Source of the DNA: Hybos culiciformis
Taxonomy: Eukaryota > Arthropoda > Insecta > Diptera > Hybotidae
Assembly: GCA_964007475.1 (NCBI GenBank)
Contig: OZ023274.1
Span: forward strand, 1,488,001-1,552,000
Direction: 5' to 3'
Length of the DNA stretch: 64,000 nucleotides
Part shown: one piece after another, positions 13,001 to 25,765 of the stretch
Numbering within the stretch: position 1 is the first letter of the stretch
How the letters are laid out: each line of letters opens with the position of its first letter
Notes under the pieces: model-generated
The model's input: the letters and a program-made list of their open reading frames with translations, nothing else
The model's database searches: none
What the model was told of the DNA's origin: nothing
Program-made: the position numbers and the translations under genes

Positions 13001-15140
13001 ATATACAAAAACATCTCATTTTAATTTTTCATTGTCGTTACAAAAGTATAGTTATTTTTTTTTTTTTTTTGTATTCCTTAACTTTGAATATAATGAATGA
13101 AAAATACACAAAAATAAATGTATGTATTCACTGACGTGAAAATCGATTGTTCTTTTCGCTCAATGAATTTTTTTTTTTTTTTTCTGGAAATTTTATATTC
13201 AACAAAAAATTCATTAAAATTCTAAAAAGAAAAAAAAAATATCTCTAATATAAAATAATTATTATCTTAAAATCATGATGTGTCGAAAAAGAAAATAAAA
13301 TAAATTTATAGATACTACCAAATGAAAATGACCAACAAACCACATTCACAACAAGGAAAATAAATAAATTGTTTGATGTAATTTCAGTTTTCAAGATTTC
13401 TTGTATCGACCTCATGACCTTGAACAGAGTAAAGAACCTAATCTGTATCCATTTTAACCTATTTTTTTTTTAAATGTTTATTTTTATCTAACAGGTTTCT
13501 TTAATAAATAATATTAAAAGAATATTATATTATACATAAAAAAAACAAATTCTATTTTTAATGAAGAAAGAAAAAAAATAACAAGTATTGGAATTATGTA
13601 AAAGTTTTTTAAAAGAAAAACGAAAGCAATATGTTATTGATGTGTTAAAATAATGTCACAAGCATTAAATTTTCATCATATAAAGATATTTTATCATCTT
13701 ATCAATTAAATATATTTATATTTACTAGTAAAACTACTACATACAAGTAAGGAAATATAAGAATTTGAATAACGATATTGATTACTAGCAAATTTACATA
13801 ATAGGTACCTATAACTAATTTATTTTTTCCTACTTATATCTATTAGGTATTCTTTATTCTAAATTTACTCTTATTGTATCAATTTTGCTCAATTTAAATT
13901 CAATTTGAACTCGATTGAACAATATTATGAATTTCCATGTTCAGCTAAAAATGAATCTTTGTGCCAACTTCCTTTTTAATACTATAAATTGTATTGTTGA
14001 TTAAAAATATATTTCTTTATGTTAAAATTGTAATTTTCATGTTTATAATGAAATTACTAACACAAATTATCATAAATTTCGCCTTAATTTATCTCATAAC
14101 CTCGTTTTAATTATCTCGTAATCGAGTTGTGTTTTGTTTCATAAAATATGTATTACGACATAGCAGGACTTACTAAATTATTAACAAAGAAAAAACATTT
14201 CGCCTCGGTAATCTACTAAAAAAAAAAAAAAAGGTGAAATTATTTTCAAGGATTGAAATTATGAGTAATTGAAACTATTCCATCAAGGTTTTCCCTGGCC
14301 TGAACTTCATCCGTTTTACAATTGATATCTTGATCACAAAAAAAAAAACAAGTTAATAATTGATGTTACGACAACATTTTAATCTAATTTATAGATATTT
14401 CCGTCGTCATCATCATCATTATTATTATTATTATTAAAATTATCTTTGCAAGTCAAAAATCAATAATTCTCAAAATATCGAAAACATTAATGAACCTTTT
14501 TTTCTACAAAAGTAAAAAAAATTTACCTATCAATTCGCTCTGTTTTTTTTTTTTACTAATTTTATGGAAAATCGTAAACAAGTGAGACTTATCAAATTTT
14601 TTTTTTGTTTCCAAAAATTTATCATTTAGGGACTACCTATATACCGCCCACAAAAAAATACACCAACCTTACACACAAACGGAACTGAGAAAGCTTTCTA
14701 ATTCCTAATTGGAAGAATATTCTATCGAATGATTTTTTTTTTTTTTTGAATTGCATACCTAAATAAAAATAAATCTTCGAAGAAAAACAAAAAAATTTTA
14801 GTTAAGAGGAGAAGGTCAAGGTTTACTTACAAAAAGCGGCTACAATTCCTAAAATTCTAATGCCATATTTTATGTACCATGGTGTTCCGTCTGGAACTGA
14901 CGTATCATCACCGGGTTTCGCCATCAAACCAACAAATTTATCAGTAAAACTCTAAATAAAATAAATTATAGGGAAAGAATATAAGAAAATAATTTTAATA
15001 AAAAAAACGAAAAAGATTTATTAAATTTTTTTTATTAACTTAAAAAAAAATTATTATTTTTTTTTTTTCAATTTTGTGATCGATTTTTTTTTTTTTCTTT
15101 TTTTTTGTATTTTTGAAAAAACTTTAAAAAATTTTACCAT
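6852..15140 (-). CDS. fwe: Calcium channel Flower, two predicted isoforms
   Basis: Flower is a small multi-pass synaptic-vesicle and plasma-membrane protein. In Drosophila it forms a calcium-permeable channel supporting endocytosis, and its isoforms mark winner and loser cells in cell competition. Exons: 15138-15140 (only the ATG), 14831-14951, 10779-10986, 10603-10710, then 6852-7002, giving 196 aa; using 9422-9560 instead gives 192 aa. All phases match. The start [10 protein letters not shown] parallels the known fly N-terminus. Hydrophobic segments follow at about residues 31-57, 62-90 and 112-140. The pore-type motif VVMAIEAP contains Glu79, equivalent to the fly channel glutamate. The ending [15 protein letters not shown] with terminal TDSNV is typical of the ubiquitous isoform. 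The intron 10987-14830 is large, and non-coding 5' exons above 15140 are likely but not seen. Retention of the intron after exon 4 would add 14 residues and a stop. Identification is very secure; exon boundaries are inferred from splice consensus. Confidence 0.93.
9310..9315 (-). terminator. Candidate poly(A) signal for the short flower isoform
   Basis: An AATAAA on the minus strand lies about 107 bases beyond the stop of the alternative exon at 9422-9560, where a cleavage signal would be needed if that exon is terminal. AATAAA is common in such AT-rich DNA, so this is supportive rather than proof. Confidence 0.4.
9422..9560 (-). CDS. fwe: Flower alternative 3' coding exon (Lose-like)
   Basis: This exon begins after an AATAG acceptor with the same phase as the distal exon, giving [12 protein letters not shown] instead of [12 protein letters not shown]. 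It then encodes a Met/Gln-rich tail ending DPDVWRPT and TAA. The shared R-x-D-M motif at the start of both tails argues for a duplicated, alternatively used terminal exon, as in Drosophila, where Lose and ubiquitous forms differ only in this tail. Which fly isoform it matches was not established. It could be a polyadenylated terminal exon, since an AATAAA lies downstream. Confidence 0.85.
10987..14830 (-). other. Large flower intron
   Basis: A 3.8-kb intron between coding exons 2 and 3. It is AT-rich with no recognised transposon. It holds a two-copy 22-bp tandem repeat at 12190-12232, a trinucleotide run of CAT/ATT near 14410-14437, and an unidentified plus-strand frame at 11641-11862 that has a more protein-like composition than other chance frames here. 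Confidence 0.7.
12190..12232. repeat. 22-bp imperfect tandem repeat
   Basis: Two adjacent copies of AAGGCAGRACCTACATCTC plus a short linker, with one clear G/A difference. It sits inside the large flower intron and is less AT-rich than its surroundings. No function can be assigned. Confidence 0.7.
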
Positions 15141-16645
15141 TTTGTCTTTGTTTTCTCTGTGATTATTTTTCTTTTAAATCAATAATATTATTTAAATATT
15201 TATTTTTATTTAAAAATTTATTTATTTATTTCTCACAATTTTAATATTTTTTTTTTTATTATAAATAAATAAAAAAAGAAAGAGATCATTAAAATCAAAA
15301 AATATTTTTTCTGCGAGAAAAAAAGCCCTTAAATTATTGACAACACATCTGTTGTGTGCGTTGAGTTTTTTATTTTTTAATTTTTTTTTTTTGAAGTTTA
15401 TGAGGTATGCGTCGGAAAAAATACTAGTCGGCTAGCTTGAAATTGTTTTAAATTATAAATGTAGTCATAAACAACAAAATAAAAAATCAATGGCTCAATT
15501 TTGTATAATTTATGAAATCGTCTATTGATCATATTTACACTATGCTGGATGCATCTGATTTTTAAAACCTCTTATAAAGGTTCGCATTAGTGGAATGTTT
15601 GCGGAATATTTCAGGTGTATGAACTAGAATGTGTCATATAAAATTGTGTTTTCCACTTTCGTATTCCCCTTTGACAGGGTTGGCATACCATATTTAATAA
15701 ATAAAAAAAACTAATTTTTCTAGCTACTACTTTTAGTCACTAAAGATTTTTGATACGGTTGGCAACAATCAATAATGTTCCACATATAATTTCAAGTACC
15801 TAAATCCAAAAAAAAAAAACACTCAGTTTGAGAATTGCTTTATCCTTCCTTTCTCTCGATAATTTCATTGACATAATTAAACATTGAAAAATAAATATAA
15901 TAAATTTTTTTTTTTTTTTTTCAAATAAAATTTATTTAATTCTCTCGATATGAAAAAAAAATTAACTTAATACTAGGCTTTATTTTTCAAAACTGGGGCT
16001 GAATTCGGCTTATATTTATAACTTGCGATCACATCGTTTTCATTATAGTCGTCGCCATTTTGATAATTATTTCAAACCATATTTTGGATTTAATTCACAA
16101 TTGTTTCTAGGAATTTTCCGAACGAAAATTCTCAATATTTTGAATTTTATTTTAACAGAATTTGCCAACATAATATAAAAAAAAATTCAGATGTGAAAAA
16201 TTAGAAAATAAATTGCGTATTAAAAATATTCAATAAATAAAAAGAAAATAATTTTAAAAAATTTAAAAAAACCAAAAAAAATAAATTTAAAGTTTAAAAA
16301 AATTTCAAATAATAAAAGTAGTTTTTTAAAAATTTTTAAAATTATTTTAATTTTAAAATTTTCTTCAACACAAAAAAAAAAACAAAAGAAAGAAAAAAAG
16401 AAACAAAAATCAAAGAGCGATTTTTTTCGTTGGTTGGTGGTAGAAAAAAAAAATAAAAAATAAAGTCAGCAAATTAAAAAAAAATAATTGTTGGGGGAAA
16501 AAAATTTTTTTTTAGAAATTTTGCAGTTTACCAACTTTTTTATTTCTTCATTTTTTCTTTTTTTTTTTTAAATTTCGGAAAGCGCAATTTTTCAATTGTA
16601 GTAATAATAAAAAAAGAGAAAATAACTAACAATTTTTATGAAATC
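15141..16645. promoter_or_regulatory. Divergent promoter region of flower and Dcp2
   Basis: Flower is read leftward from its ATG at 15140 and Dcp2 rightward from 16646, so both promoters and 5' untranslated regions must lie in these 1.5 kb unless distant exons exist. The parts at about 15330-15440 and 15520-15680 are less AT-rich than the rest. The last 300 bases before Dcp2 are purine-rich and probably untranslated leader. No TATA box or initiator could be distinguished from background. Confidence 0.5.
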
Positions 16646-19600
16646 ATGGAGCAATTATTATCAGCTATCACAAATGTGCCAAAAAGTAGATGTTCATCAA
16701 TGTCATCTCCTGGATCGTCGTCGTCGTCGGCGACGAAATTATGTAAAACTGTTGTGACAGCATCTGTGACTAATGGAAATTCTGCATTAAACATTAATTC
16801 AACAACAATACTTTCAGCGAATGTTGTTGCCGGAAATGATGGTGGTGGTGGTGTCGTCGTCAATAAATTGCAATCATTGGTCCAGCAATATCAACCTCAG
16901 CAAATAATGTCGCAATCAGTGACATTACCAATAATTTTAAATAATTCATTAATTACCCAAAATGGAACAGCGTCATTAGTTCAATCTGGTATAGGAATAA
17001 CACCATCTTTGACGAATAATAATAACCAGCAATCGCCATTAGTAGGACCAGTTAATAAAATTCCCCAAGATATTTTAGGTAAGCTAGGCTCTTATTTTGT
17101 CTTTGTAAAAATATAAAGGTAGGTATGTAGAACGGTAGATACCTATACGGGTCAGGTATGTAAGTAGATAGCTAATACCTGCCTGAATAACTAATTTAGT
17201 TTCTAAGCAAAACGCTTTGAAATTTTCCTGAAATCAATGATGAGATGAATCCAAGCAAGCCGACTACCTACCTTAATTAACTCCATTCATTTCCATAAAT
17301 TGGATATTTTTTGCATAATTAATTTCATTTCTTTTTTTATTTCTGTTAAGATGATTTGGCCAGCCGTTTTATAATTAATACACCAGTAGATGAGCGTAAT
17401 AATTTAATAAGAATTTGTTTCCAAATAGAATTAGCACATTGGTTCTATTTAGATTTTTATTGTGCTATGGAGGACAAAAAATTATTACAATGTGGTATTA
17501 AACAATTTGCATTGCATATTTTTCAGGTAAATAATTATTATACCTAATTATAGGTAGATTCCTACATTTTTTTTTTTCAATCAGTTTCGACATTTCTTTT
17601 TTATAATTGTGTATAACTTTTTTTCTGTTTAATTTTAGCATATTCCATTCCTTCGTATTCATTTATCTGGAATTGATAAAATTTTAGAAGACTGGAAAGA
17701 GTACAAATTATCTGTACCAACCTATGGAGCCATATTGGTTTCAGGTAAATAAATAAAATAATTTTATTCTGTAATATTTTTTCAAGAGAGTAACAGAGAT
17801 TATAAATAATTTGATTTGACGATGTCAATCGTCCTTTTTACATCAGTATTTTTGCATCTGATTCTTTTTCCTTTTTCTCGTTACTTACCAGATTCTCGTC
17901 AAAAAAATTCTGTCGTGAAAAGATGAGCAAGGTATAAGATAATGCTATTCTGAGCTGTAAAAAGACCAAATGGTTTGTTTTCTCCCAACTCTACTTTGGT
18001 TATTTTATATTTCAATGAATCTATATTTTTATATGTATTTGAATAAATTTCAAACAATATTTAAAAATGTATAAATTTTTATAGAAGATCTCAATCATGT
18101 ATTATTAGTACAATCATATTGGGCCAAATCGTCGTGGGGTTTTCCAAAAGGAAAAATTAATGAACATGAAGATCCTGTACACTGTGCAACACGCGAGGTA
18201 ATTTTTTTTTTCTACTTAGAACTCGTATTTTTAAGAAATTTTACTGTTTGGAATTTTGGATGTAGTGTGAATATCGATCGATCGTAAAAACTTTTCGAAA
18301 ATCGTGTTCTCAATTTAATTATTTTGATAGAATTTAATGAACGCAAGATTTCTACTTTCATTTGAATTAAAAGAATAATAGGATTTTCTCAAGATTTTTT
18401 GTCGATGTTAATTCATAATAATCCTACAGTAATACGTTTGAAACATATTTAATTATTTTACGAGTACATATTCTAATTAAATTAGTTGAACATATTTTCT
18501 AAGAATTGGAAGCAAGTCTAAAAAAAAAACATTTTTAATTTTATCCTATGCTTAGGTGTATGAGGAAACTGGTTTTGACATCACGGATTTAATTGAGCCC
18601 AAGGAATATATTGAAGCTGTATTAAATTATCAATATATCCGCTTGTATTTAATACGTAATGTACCATTTAATACAAAATTTTCACCTCGAACACGTAAAG
18701 AAATAAAATGTTGTGAATGGTTTGCAATTGATTCATTACCAACATCTAAATTAGAAGGGGGTCAATGTAAAAGCCAATTCGGAATCAATGCAAATTCATT
18801 TTTTATGATTATGCCATTTATGAAACGTTTAAAAAAATGGATTCAAGATAATCGATCTGGTATCGAACATAAATTTTCAACATCACCAATTCCAAATTAT
18901 AACGGTTACATAAGCGGTAGTGGTGGAGGTGGCAGTAGCAGCAGCAGCATCAGTAGTGGTTTCAATTGTAATGCTGACATTGTGAATAGTACAAAAAAAT
19001 CATACACAGATTCATCAATAATGTCAGCATCCGCCATTAAATTAAAACTGAATAAAAAGCGACAACGTCATAAATCGATGGGCGATATTGATGGAATAAA
19101 TTTAATTAATTTAATCAACAATCATAATAATAACAACAGTGGAATAATTGCTACCAAAATAAATTCGACATTTAAAAATGAATGTTTTTTTGAAGATAAT
19201 AACAAATTGAATACAAAACGTCAAGCCAATGGCATTAATATTCAAAATAACATAAAACGACAACTCTTTAATTGTGTTAGCATTGATTCGGCAACAATTG
19301 TGAATCAACGTAATTTGTTAAATCTTAATAAATCAATAATAAACGATATGACTAAAAAGACCCAGTTAATTAAGAATTCAACTCAACAAATTTCTATTAT
19401 TAGTAATAATAATAATAGCATTAAAAAAGAACGCAAAAATTTGCCTAATCATGCTAATAATAATAATCAAAGGTTAAGAACTAAATCTTTCAGCCAAGAA
19501 TCAAGATCATTTAATGGAGGACAAGGCAATATTAATAACAATACTAATGGTTTGCAACGAAAATATTCTAACGAGGAATCATCTGGACGAAGTTTTATTA

Positions 19601-19947
19601 TTCAAAATAATAATAACAATAATAATAATAGTAGTTGTAATAATAGTAATAACAATAATAATAATACTAATTTAAGTAATAATAATAGTAGTAATACAAA
19701 TACTAACAATACATTAGATTCTAGTGGCAATATAAATGGCTTTAATTCAAAGAAAAAAAAACAACAACAACAACAAAAACTTCTACAAAATGAGAATAAA
19801 AAAGAAATAATTCTCAAAGAGAACTCATCAGTTGATATTAAAAGCTTACAATTAAAACAAAATTCAAATAATAAATTTAATCCGAATTTTGATTCGTGGA
19901 CAAATTTTTCATTTACGAAAAATTTTATAACTAATGTTTTTTGCTAA
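16646..19947 (+). CDS. Dcp2: mRNA-decapping enzyme 2 (Nudix hydrolase)
   Basis: Dcp2 removes the 5' cap of mRNA, releasing m7GDP, and works with Dcp1 in cytoplasmic P-bodies. Exons: 16646-17078, 17351-17526, 17639-17744, 18085-18197, 18556-19947; all phases agree, giving 739 aa. Residues 1-144 are a low-complexity Ser/Thr/Asn-rich N-terminal extension. The helical Dcp2 box A domain follows ([16 protein letters not shown] from about 145), then the Nudix domain from about 230. The Nudix box [16 protein letters not shown] plus VYEETGF spans about 261-283, with the catalytic Glu pair at 279-280, and an intron splits it between RE and VYEE. The C-terminal half is disordered with long Asn runs and Lys/Arg patches and ends with an FDSWTNFSF segment. 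Exon 5 begins with GTG (Val), not a start codon. Identity is certain; the start is the only ATG giving the extension and could be later in other transcripts. Confidence 0.95.
19600..19710 (+). repeat. AAT/AAC codon repeat in Dcp2
   Basis: An imperfect run of AAT, AAC and AGT codons encodes a poly-Asn stretch with some Ser. The repeat keeps the reading frame and is mixed at the third codon position, so it is at least partly maintained as protein rather than a fresh microsatellite. Its antisense frame is a spurious poly-Leu frame. Confidence 0.85.
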
Positions 19948-20093
19948 GTTTAAGGTATTAGCTTTTAGCTTTTAATAACAGAGATCTACTTATAAAATAT
20001 AATTTTAATTCTTGAAAAAAACAAACTTCTGTAAAAGTGATTTTTGAGTTTTTTTTTTTATTATTATTTACATTACTTTCGTAATATATTATG

Positions 20094-20111
20094 AATAAAT
20101 CACTAAATAAA
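20094..20111 (+). terminator. Candidate Dcp2 poly(A) signals
   Basis: Two AATAAA hexamers (20094-20099 and 20106-20111) lie about 150 bases after the Dcp2 stop codon, at a typical distance for insect 3' ends. Confidence 0.5.
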
Positions 20112-22634
20112 ATTATTTTATTATAGAGGAGGCTGTTGTTGACAGCGGTCGGCGATTCTTAAAACTGAGATTTTAAATTTAAAATATAGCAGCTACATTT
20201 TTATTATTATTATTTTTTATATAAAACATACAAATTTTTTTTTTTTTTTTAATTTTTTTAAAATGAAGATCTTTACTATAATTTTATGATTAGTAGAAAA
20301 TTTTCCATAAAATTTTTAATTTTAAATGAACAAATTTTTAATTTTATCTTATTTCTTCTGGTAGCAAAAAAGTATGGTGTTAATAAAATATTTATTTTCT
20401 AATTATATAGTTTTTCAGGATATAAAATTTTTATTTTCATCCACAAACTTCAAATTTTTGGAGGAAATTGATGTCTCTTTTGTGTTTTTTTTTTTTCTTC
20501 TAATTATTATTGAAAATATAATAAAATAAAAATGGAATTTACCAGAAGCATGAATATTATGTTCGAAATTTGTTTATTTTTTTTTTATTTGGATAAATAT
20601 TGTAAAAATCATCACAAACTGATTTGAGATGATTTATAAAAAAAACCAAAATTTTAAATAATATTGGGCTTCTTTTTTTGCAATTTAAAGAAACCCAATT
20701 TTGAAGGTTTTTCTTTTCTGGTCTTCTTAAATATAACGATTTCCAATTAATTGATTTGTTAGATGAAGAACTTTTAATTTTATCATAAATATTTATATCG
20801 TGATATTATTCGGATAAAAAAATATTTGTATAAAATGTCAAATAATGTCAAAGTAAATACTGCTTTTTATCGCATTTAAAAAATTGAAGAACAAAAATTT
20901 GTATATTAATATTAAAATTCACTAAATGACCAAACCAAGATAATATATTTGTATAAGATGGTAGAAAATTCTCAATCAATATTTGAAATCTTCAGAAACA
21001 GTTAATAGCTATATAATATAATTGAAAACTATCGTCATTATGAGTTCATATTCATTTATTCTTTTTTTACTTTGAATTCCATGTAGCCAATATAAATTTA
21101 TAGATTTAACAATTTTATTTTTAATTCGTTATAGTTTTTTTTTTAAAGAAATATTTAAATTCAAGCAAAATTTCAAAATTATTTGGAGACATTTATATTG
21201 AAAAATTCATTATACATACCTATGTTTGAATATTGTTTATGTTGACGATATATTTCTAAGTAACAATTAGGTTTGTATTGGGTGTACTTAAACTATAGAA
21301 TAAAAAAAATAAATAAATAAATAGAAATAAAATTTATCGAAAACAACTCGACTTCTATTAATTTCGATGATTAAGAGTTTTTAAGGAAATTAAAGAAAAA
21401 AATTCAAAATATTTATTAATATATTATTTTACTGGTGGATATTTTATTTTCATTATTTGTTTTATAAAATTTTAAGGATTGCATTTTTTCAATATTGTCA
21501 CGATTTTAAAATATTTCAAATTAAAAATTCATACAAAAAGAAGCCCTACATATTCAGAAATACACGGTATCTTTTATTTGCATTTTTTTTTTACGAGAAA
21601 ATACATATGACAGATTAAGGCTGTAAAATGAAACCTACAATGTAAAAAAAAAAAAATTTTTAATCTTAATAAAAATTTATAAATCTAGATTCATCAGGTT
21701 GTAAATATTTAGTTTTTGTGATTTGCAAATATAATTAGCAAAAATAAATCAAATTTTTTTTTATTTTATTGTTCTGAATCTTTTCTAGGCAGGGCTTTTA
21801 ATCAATGGTATACAATTTTTTTCCAACATTAATAAAAAAATTTGATTAATAAGTAAAGAAATTTGTTCTTGTTCAAATTGTTAAGCTATAATAAAAAATG
21901 ATCTTTTGTTGTTGTATTTTTTTCTATTGGAAAATAAAAAATTTACTTAAACCCTTTATGTATTTAATTACATAGAAATTTAAGTTTATATTAACATAAT
22001 GCAGTAGTTATTTTATTATTGAAATTTTATTGAGCTTATTTAAAAAAAAAAAACATGTATGTATGAGAAATATTCAAAAAAAAATTTTGAAGGAAAAAAA
22101 ATAGTTTTTAAGAAAAATTGCAGTCAATTATGTAGACTTAAGGCAATTAGAGAGAAAAAATAATTTTTTAGAACCAACCATTAAATATTTCTTTAAATTT
22201 GGTTTGGTTAAATACGTATGAGAAGATAATTATGGAAGAAATTCGAATTTTATTTCGATATTTAAAAATTTTAATATCATTTGGCTTATAAGAATTTTTT
22301 TTTTTTTTTATAGATATTATTATGGAGTTGAGATAATAATGCATTAAATGCTCCCGAAAATTAAATCCAAAAAAATAAATTAAAAATAAAAGAAGAATGT
22401 GTAGAAGAATGAATGGACTTCGAATAAATATTTTCCCCCATAAATCTCTTAATTATTTAAACTAATATTGTGGTTTAATATTATCACCTAAAAACCACAT
22501 TCAGAAGTTGGACCATAATTTTCGGCTCATATGTGAAATTAAGCCCAGTTTTATTTTTCAATTTTTTTTTTTTATTATTATTTTTATAAAATGAAATAAA
22601 AAATGAATTTGTAGTTATTAAAAAAAAAAACTTT

Positions 22635-22659
22635 TACTACTATTACTACTACTACTACT
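22635..22659. repeat. TAC trinucleotide microsatellite
   Basis: A short run of TAC units interrupted once by TAT, in non-coding DNA. Confidence 0.8.
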
Positions 22660-25600
22660 GTATTTTTGTTAATTATGCCAAATTTTTTTTTGTGATTTGA
22701 CTAATAATAGTTATTATATCTTAGCATTAAATAACTACTAAAATATATTGTTATATATTTCAAATAAAAAAAAAAAAAACTAGAATTTATGTATATTAAA
22801 GTTACAAACACACATAATTTCTGTACGAAACATATAATATGCAGGCAAGCTAGTTTAATTAGATCTCTTGCTTGTGCGCGCAACGTAATATATACCGCAC
22901 ACATTGATTCAGATTTATTTTAATGTTTTCTTCAATCTGAAAATGAAATTTGATTTATTAAATTTCAAGATTATTTATTATTATTAAAAAAAATTAACAA
23001 TTTTAGTTGCCATTAAATTTAAAAATTCTGCTTTTTAAGGGAACAAATTTCTATGCATTTCATATAAATTTAAATGAAAAGTAATTAAAAATAAATTACA
23101 ACAAAAAAAAATAATAATTTTAATAAATTGAAATTCAAAAAAAAAAAAACAAAATTGATTACTGAAATTATTGAGACAATTTTCAAACTTTTTTCTTTTA
23201 TTAAAAAAAAAAAAGATGTTTTAATTAATAATACATATTCGTTCTATTATTTATCATAAAAATCACGAGTTAGATTCGTATGTAATTATAGCTATTGCAT
23301 TTTGATCTCATGTTTTGATGGCGGGCATCAAAAATTAAAAAGTTATCTATGTAGAATAAAAAAATTCAATGTCAAAAATTAAGATAAATAAATTTGTTAA
23401 TCCGCAACAACGAAGCAAATTTAATGAATTGTATATTATTGTTTTTTTTTTTTAGTTATATCTAATTTTATGGTTTGTCATTTAATTTCAGTAATCTCTG
23501 AAAATATTTCTTATCGAATTTTTTTTTTAAATTTTAGGTATTTTGCAAGGCAAATCAATTTAGAAAGGTTCGGTAAAGCACGCACACAATTAATTTTCAT
23601 AAAACTTTTAACCAGCAAGTATGTGACGTCTTTCCATAGTTCTTTCGTCAAATCATACTACTAGAAATTTAATTTATATCTGTATATGAAAGCTATGTCC
23701 TAGCCTGTCTAAATTGATCGATCTTGGTATTTTATTACTTTTTACTTCAAGAAGTAGAGTAAAAATATTAAATATTAAATAAAAATTTCTTTTAATTATT
23801 CCTTTAAATTTGTATTTTTTTTTTTTTTTTGTGGTTTTATATAATATGAGCTCTTTTCGAATTGGGTGATTCAAATATTTTTAATGCATCATATTATTTT
23901 ATTATAAAATAAAACTTTTTTTTTTCTTTTGCATTTGATTACCTAAAAAATTAATTGATGTTGGATCAAAAAATTTTTGAAAAATAATTCATTAAAAAAA
24001 AAATTATAAAGAAAATGATTTATATTTTGATTTCTTTTTCTTTTTTTTTTTTATTTTAAAATAAAGACCATTCTGCATTTTTTATAAAAGAAATAAAAGA
24101 GAATAAATTATGTTTAATGTATAATTTTTTTTTTTTTGTGCTTTCGAAGCCTTATTGATAATCAAAAAAATAACGAACCATTTGCATTCTCCTGTGGTTT
24201 CTTAAAAATGAACATTTCCTAGCTATTAAAGAAGAAATTCTTTCCTCATACAACTAGTTTTTTATTTAAATTTTTTGATTGTAAATTTTATTTTTATGAA
24301 AACTTTATTAGCTATGTTTTTTTAAGAAAAGAACTACAGGACAAAAAAAAATGTCAGTATTATAAAACCACATATTATTGTAACTGGCATTATTGTTTAA
24401 TTGAAAAACAACCACAAAATGTTGTTGAATTAAGATTGTGTGACAATTTGTTACAGTTTCTTTTGTAAAATCAAACTCATAATTAATAAGATTATGCAAG
24501 TTCATATTATAAAATTTTTATATGTGAAACATATAAATAAAAATCTTTTTATTTGAGAAAGTGTTGCATGTCCACTATTAAAAAGAAATTTATAAAAATG
24601 GTTTTTGTCACTTTATGAGAGAAAGTCTATATCTCGATTTAAATAACCATTAATAACAGCCATTTTTAAACAGAAAAATATTTGAAATAAAATTCAGCAA
24701 ATATGAGATTTCCCGTTTCTTTAAAGGTGGTTGTTCAATTTTATTTTAATCATTTTTTCAAAATCATATAATAAAAAAATAAATTCTAATTCTAAAATAA
24801 ATATAGTAAATTTATTAATGACAGATTTCCCTAAATTCTTTTAAAGAACATATAATTTTTATCACTTCGAATTAACATCTATAAAAAATAATATTTGAAA
24901 TTGAAAAAATTACACACAAAAATAAAAGTAAAAATTTGTATTTATTTTTGAAACCATTACATAATTCAATTCAATTTTATAAAACAATTTATTTTCTGAA
25001 ATAAAAAATTAATTTTCCTTTTTAATTTGAGTTAGATATATTATAGTGTTTTATTTTTTTGTTTTTAGTTTTTTAGTATGTACAACTTAAAATAATGCAG
25101 TTTTTATTGAATAAATGATGAAGAGAGATTCCATTCAATTCATTATGAAAATCTGATTTAAGCACAGACTAATTTCGGTTTTTTCTTTGAGATAATTATA
25201 AACTTTGTCTAAGAGAATTACTAAGAAGAGAATTACTCATATGACTAGCGTATCGTAAGGTACACATGAAAATCAGGACTTTCGGAACATTCCGAGTTAT
25301 TGATCTTGCTGCAAAATTGCGAGTTGGTTTTATAACATTTGTTGGGAAATCGATAATTTATCTTTTCGCGCGAATCTCTGGAAATCTGTGGAAATGTATC
25401 TATTTTTCTCAAAGCACAACAGTTTGGCAATTTCGTGATCATATTCACATGGCGTCAATATGAAAGATGAAACCGCAGTGCTAAGGTATTTATTATAGTT
25501 CTTTATAATAAAAATCTAAATTATGTAAAATAGCAAAAATACCAAAATACCAACTTAAAACTTAACTATACTATAATTAAGTCAAAATTGACTGTTATTA

Positions 25601-25765
25601 TATTAAAAATGTTGTCATACAAATTATGTTTTGTATTAAAATTTATAAATTTCAAACTTGTTAAAATGAACCTAACTTAAAAAAGATGGGAAAAAAAAAT
25701 ATTAATCCGCTGAGATAACTGATAACATAATACTTGCGGTATGTCTTGTGTTGAACTTAAAATTA

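Larger units (their letters stand above)
19948..25765. other. Gene-free stretch between Dcp2 and the Kelch gene
   Basis: The first few hundred bases are the likely Dcp2 3' untranslated region, with poly(A) signals at 20094-20111. No further gene is supportable. A TAC microsatellite occurs at 22635-22659. Two patches are noticeably richer in G and C than the rest: about 22800-22915 and 25240-25490. The second has overlapping open frames on both strands but no recognised protein family. Confidence 0.6.

Noticed and set aside
16636..16863. Minus-strand open frame over Dcp2 exon 1
   Set aside because: Antisense shadow of Ser/Thr-rich and GGT-repeat codons of Dcp2; Asp/Thr-rich with no family resemblance.
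19602..19817. Minus-strand poly-Leu frame
   Set aside because: It is the reverse complement of the AAT/AAC and CAA repeats encoding Asn and Gln in Dcp2.
23555..23735. Possible MITE based on ATCAATTTAGA and its inverted copy
   Set aside because: Only about 14 of 20 bases match between the arms and no flanking target duplication was found, so chance in AT-rich DNA is likely.
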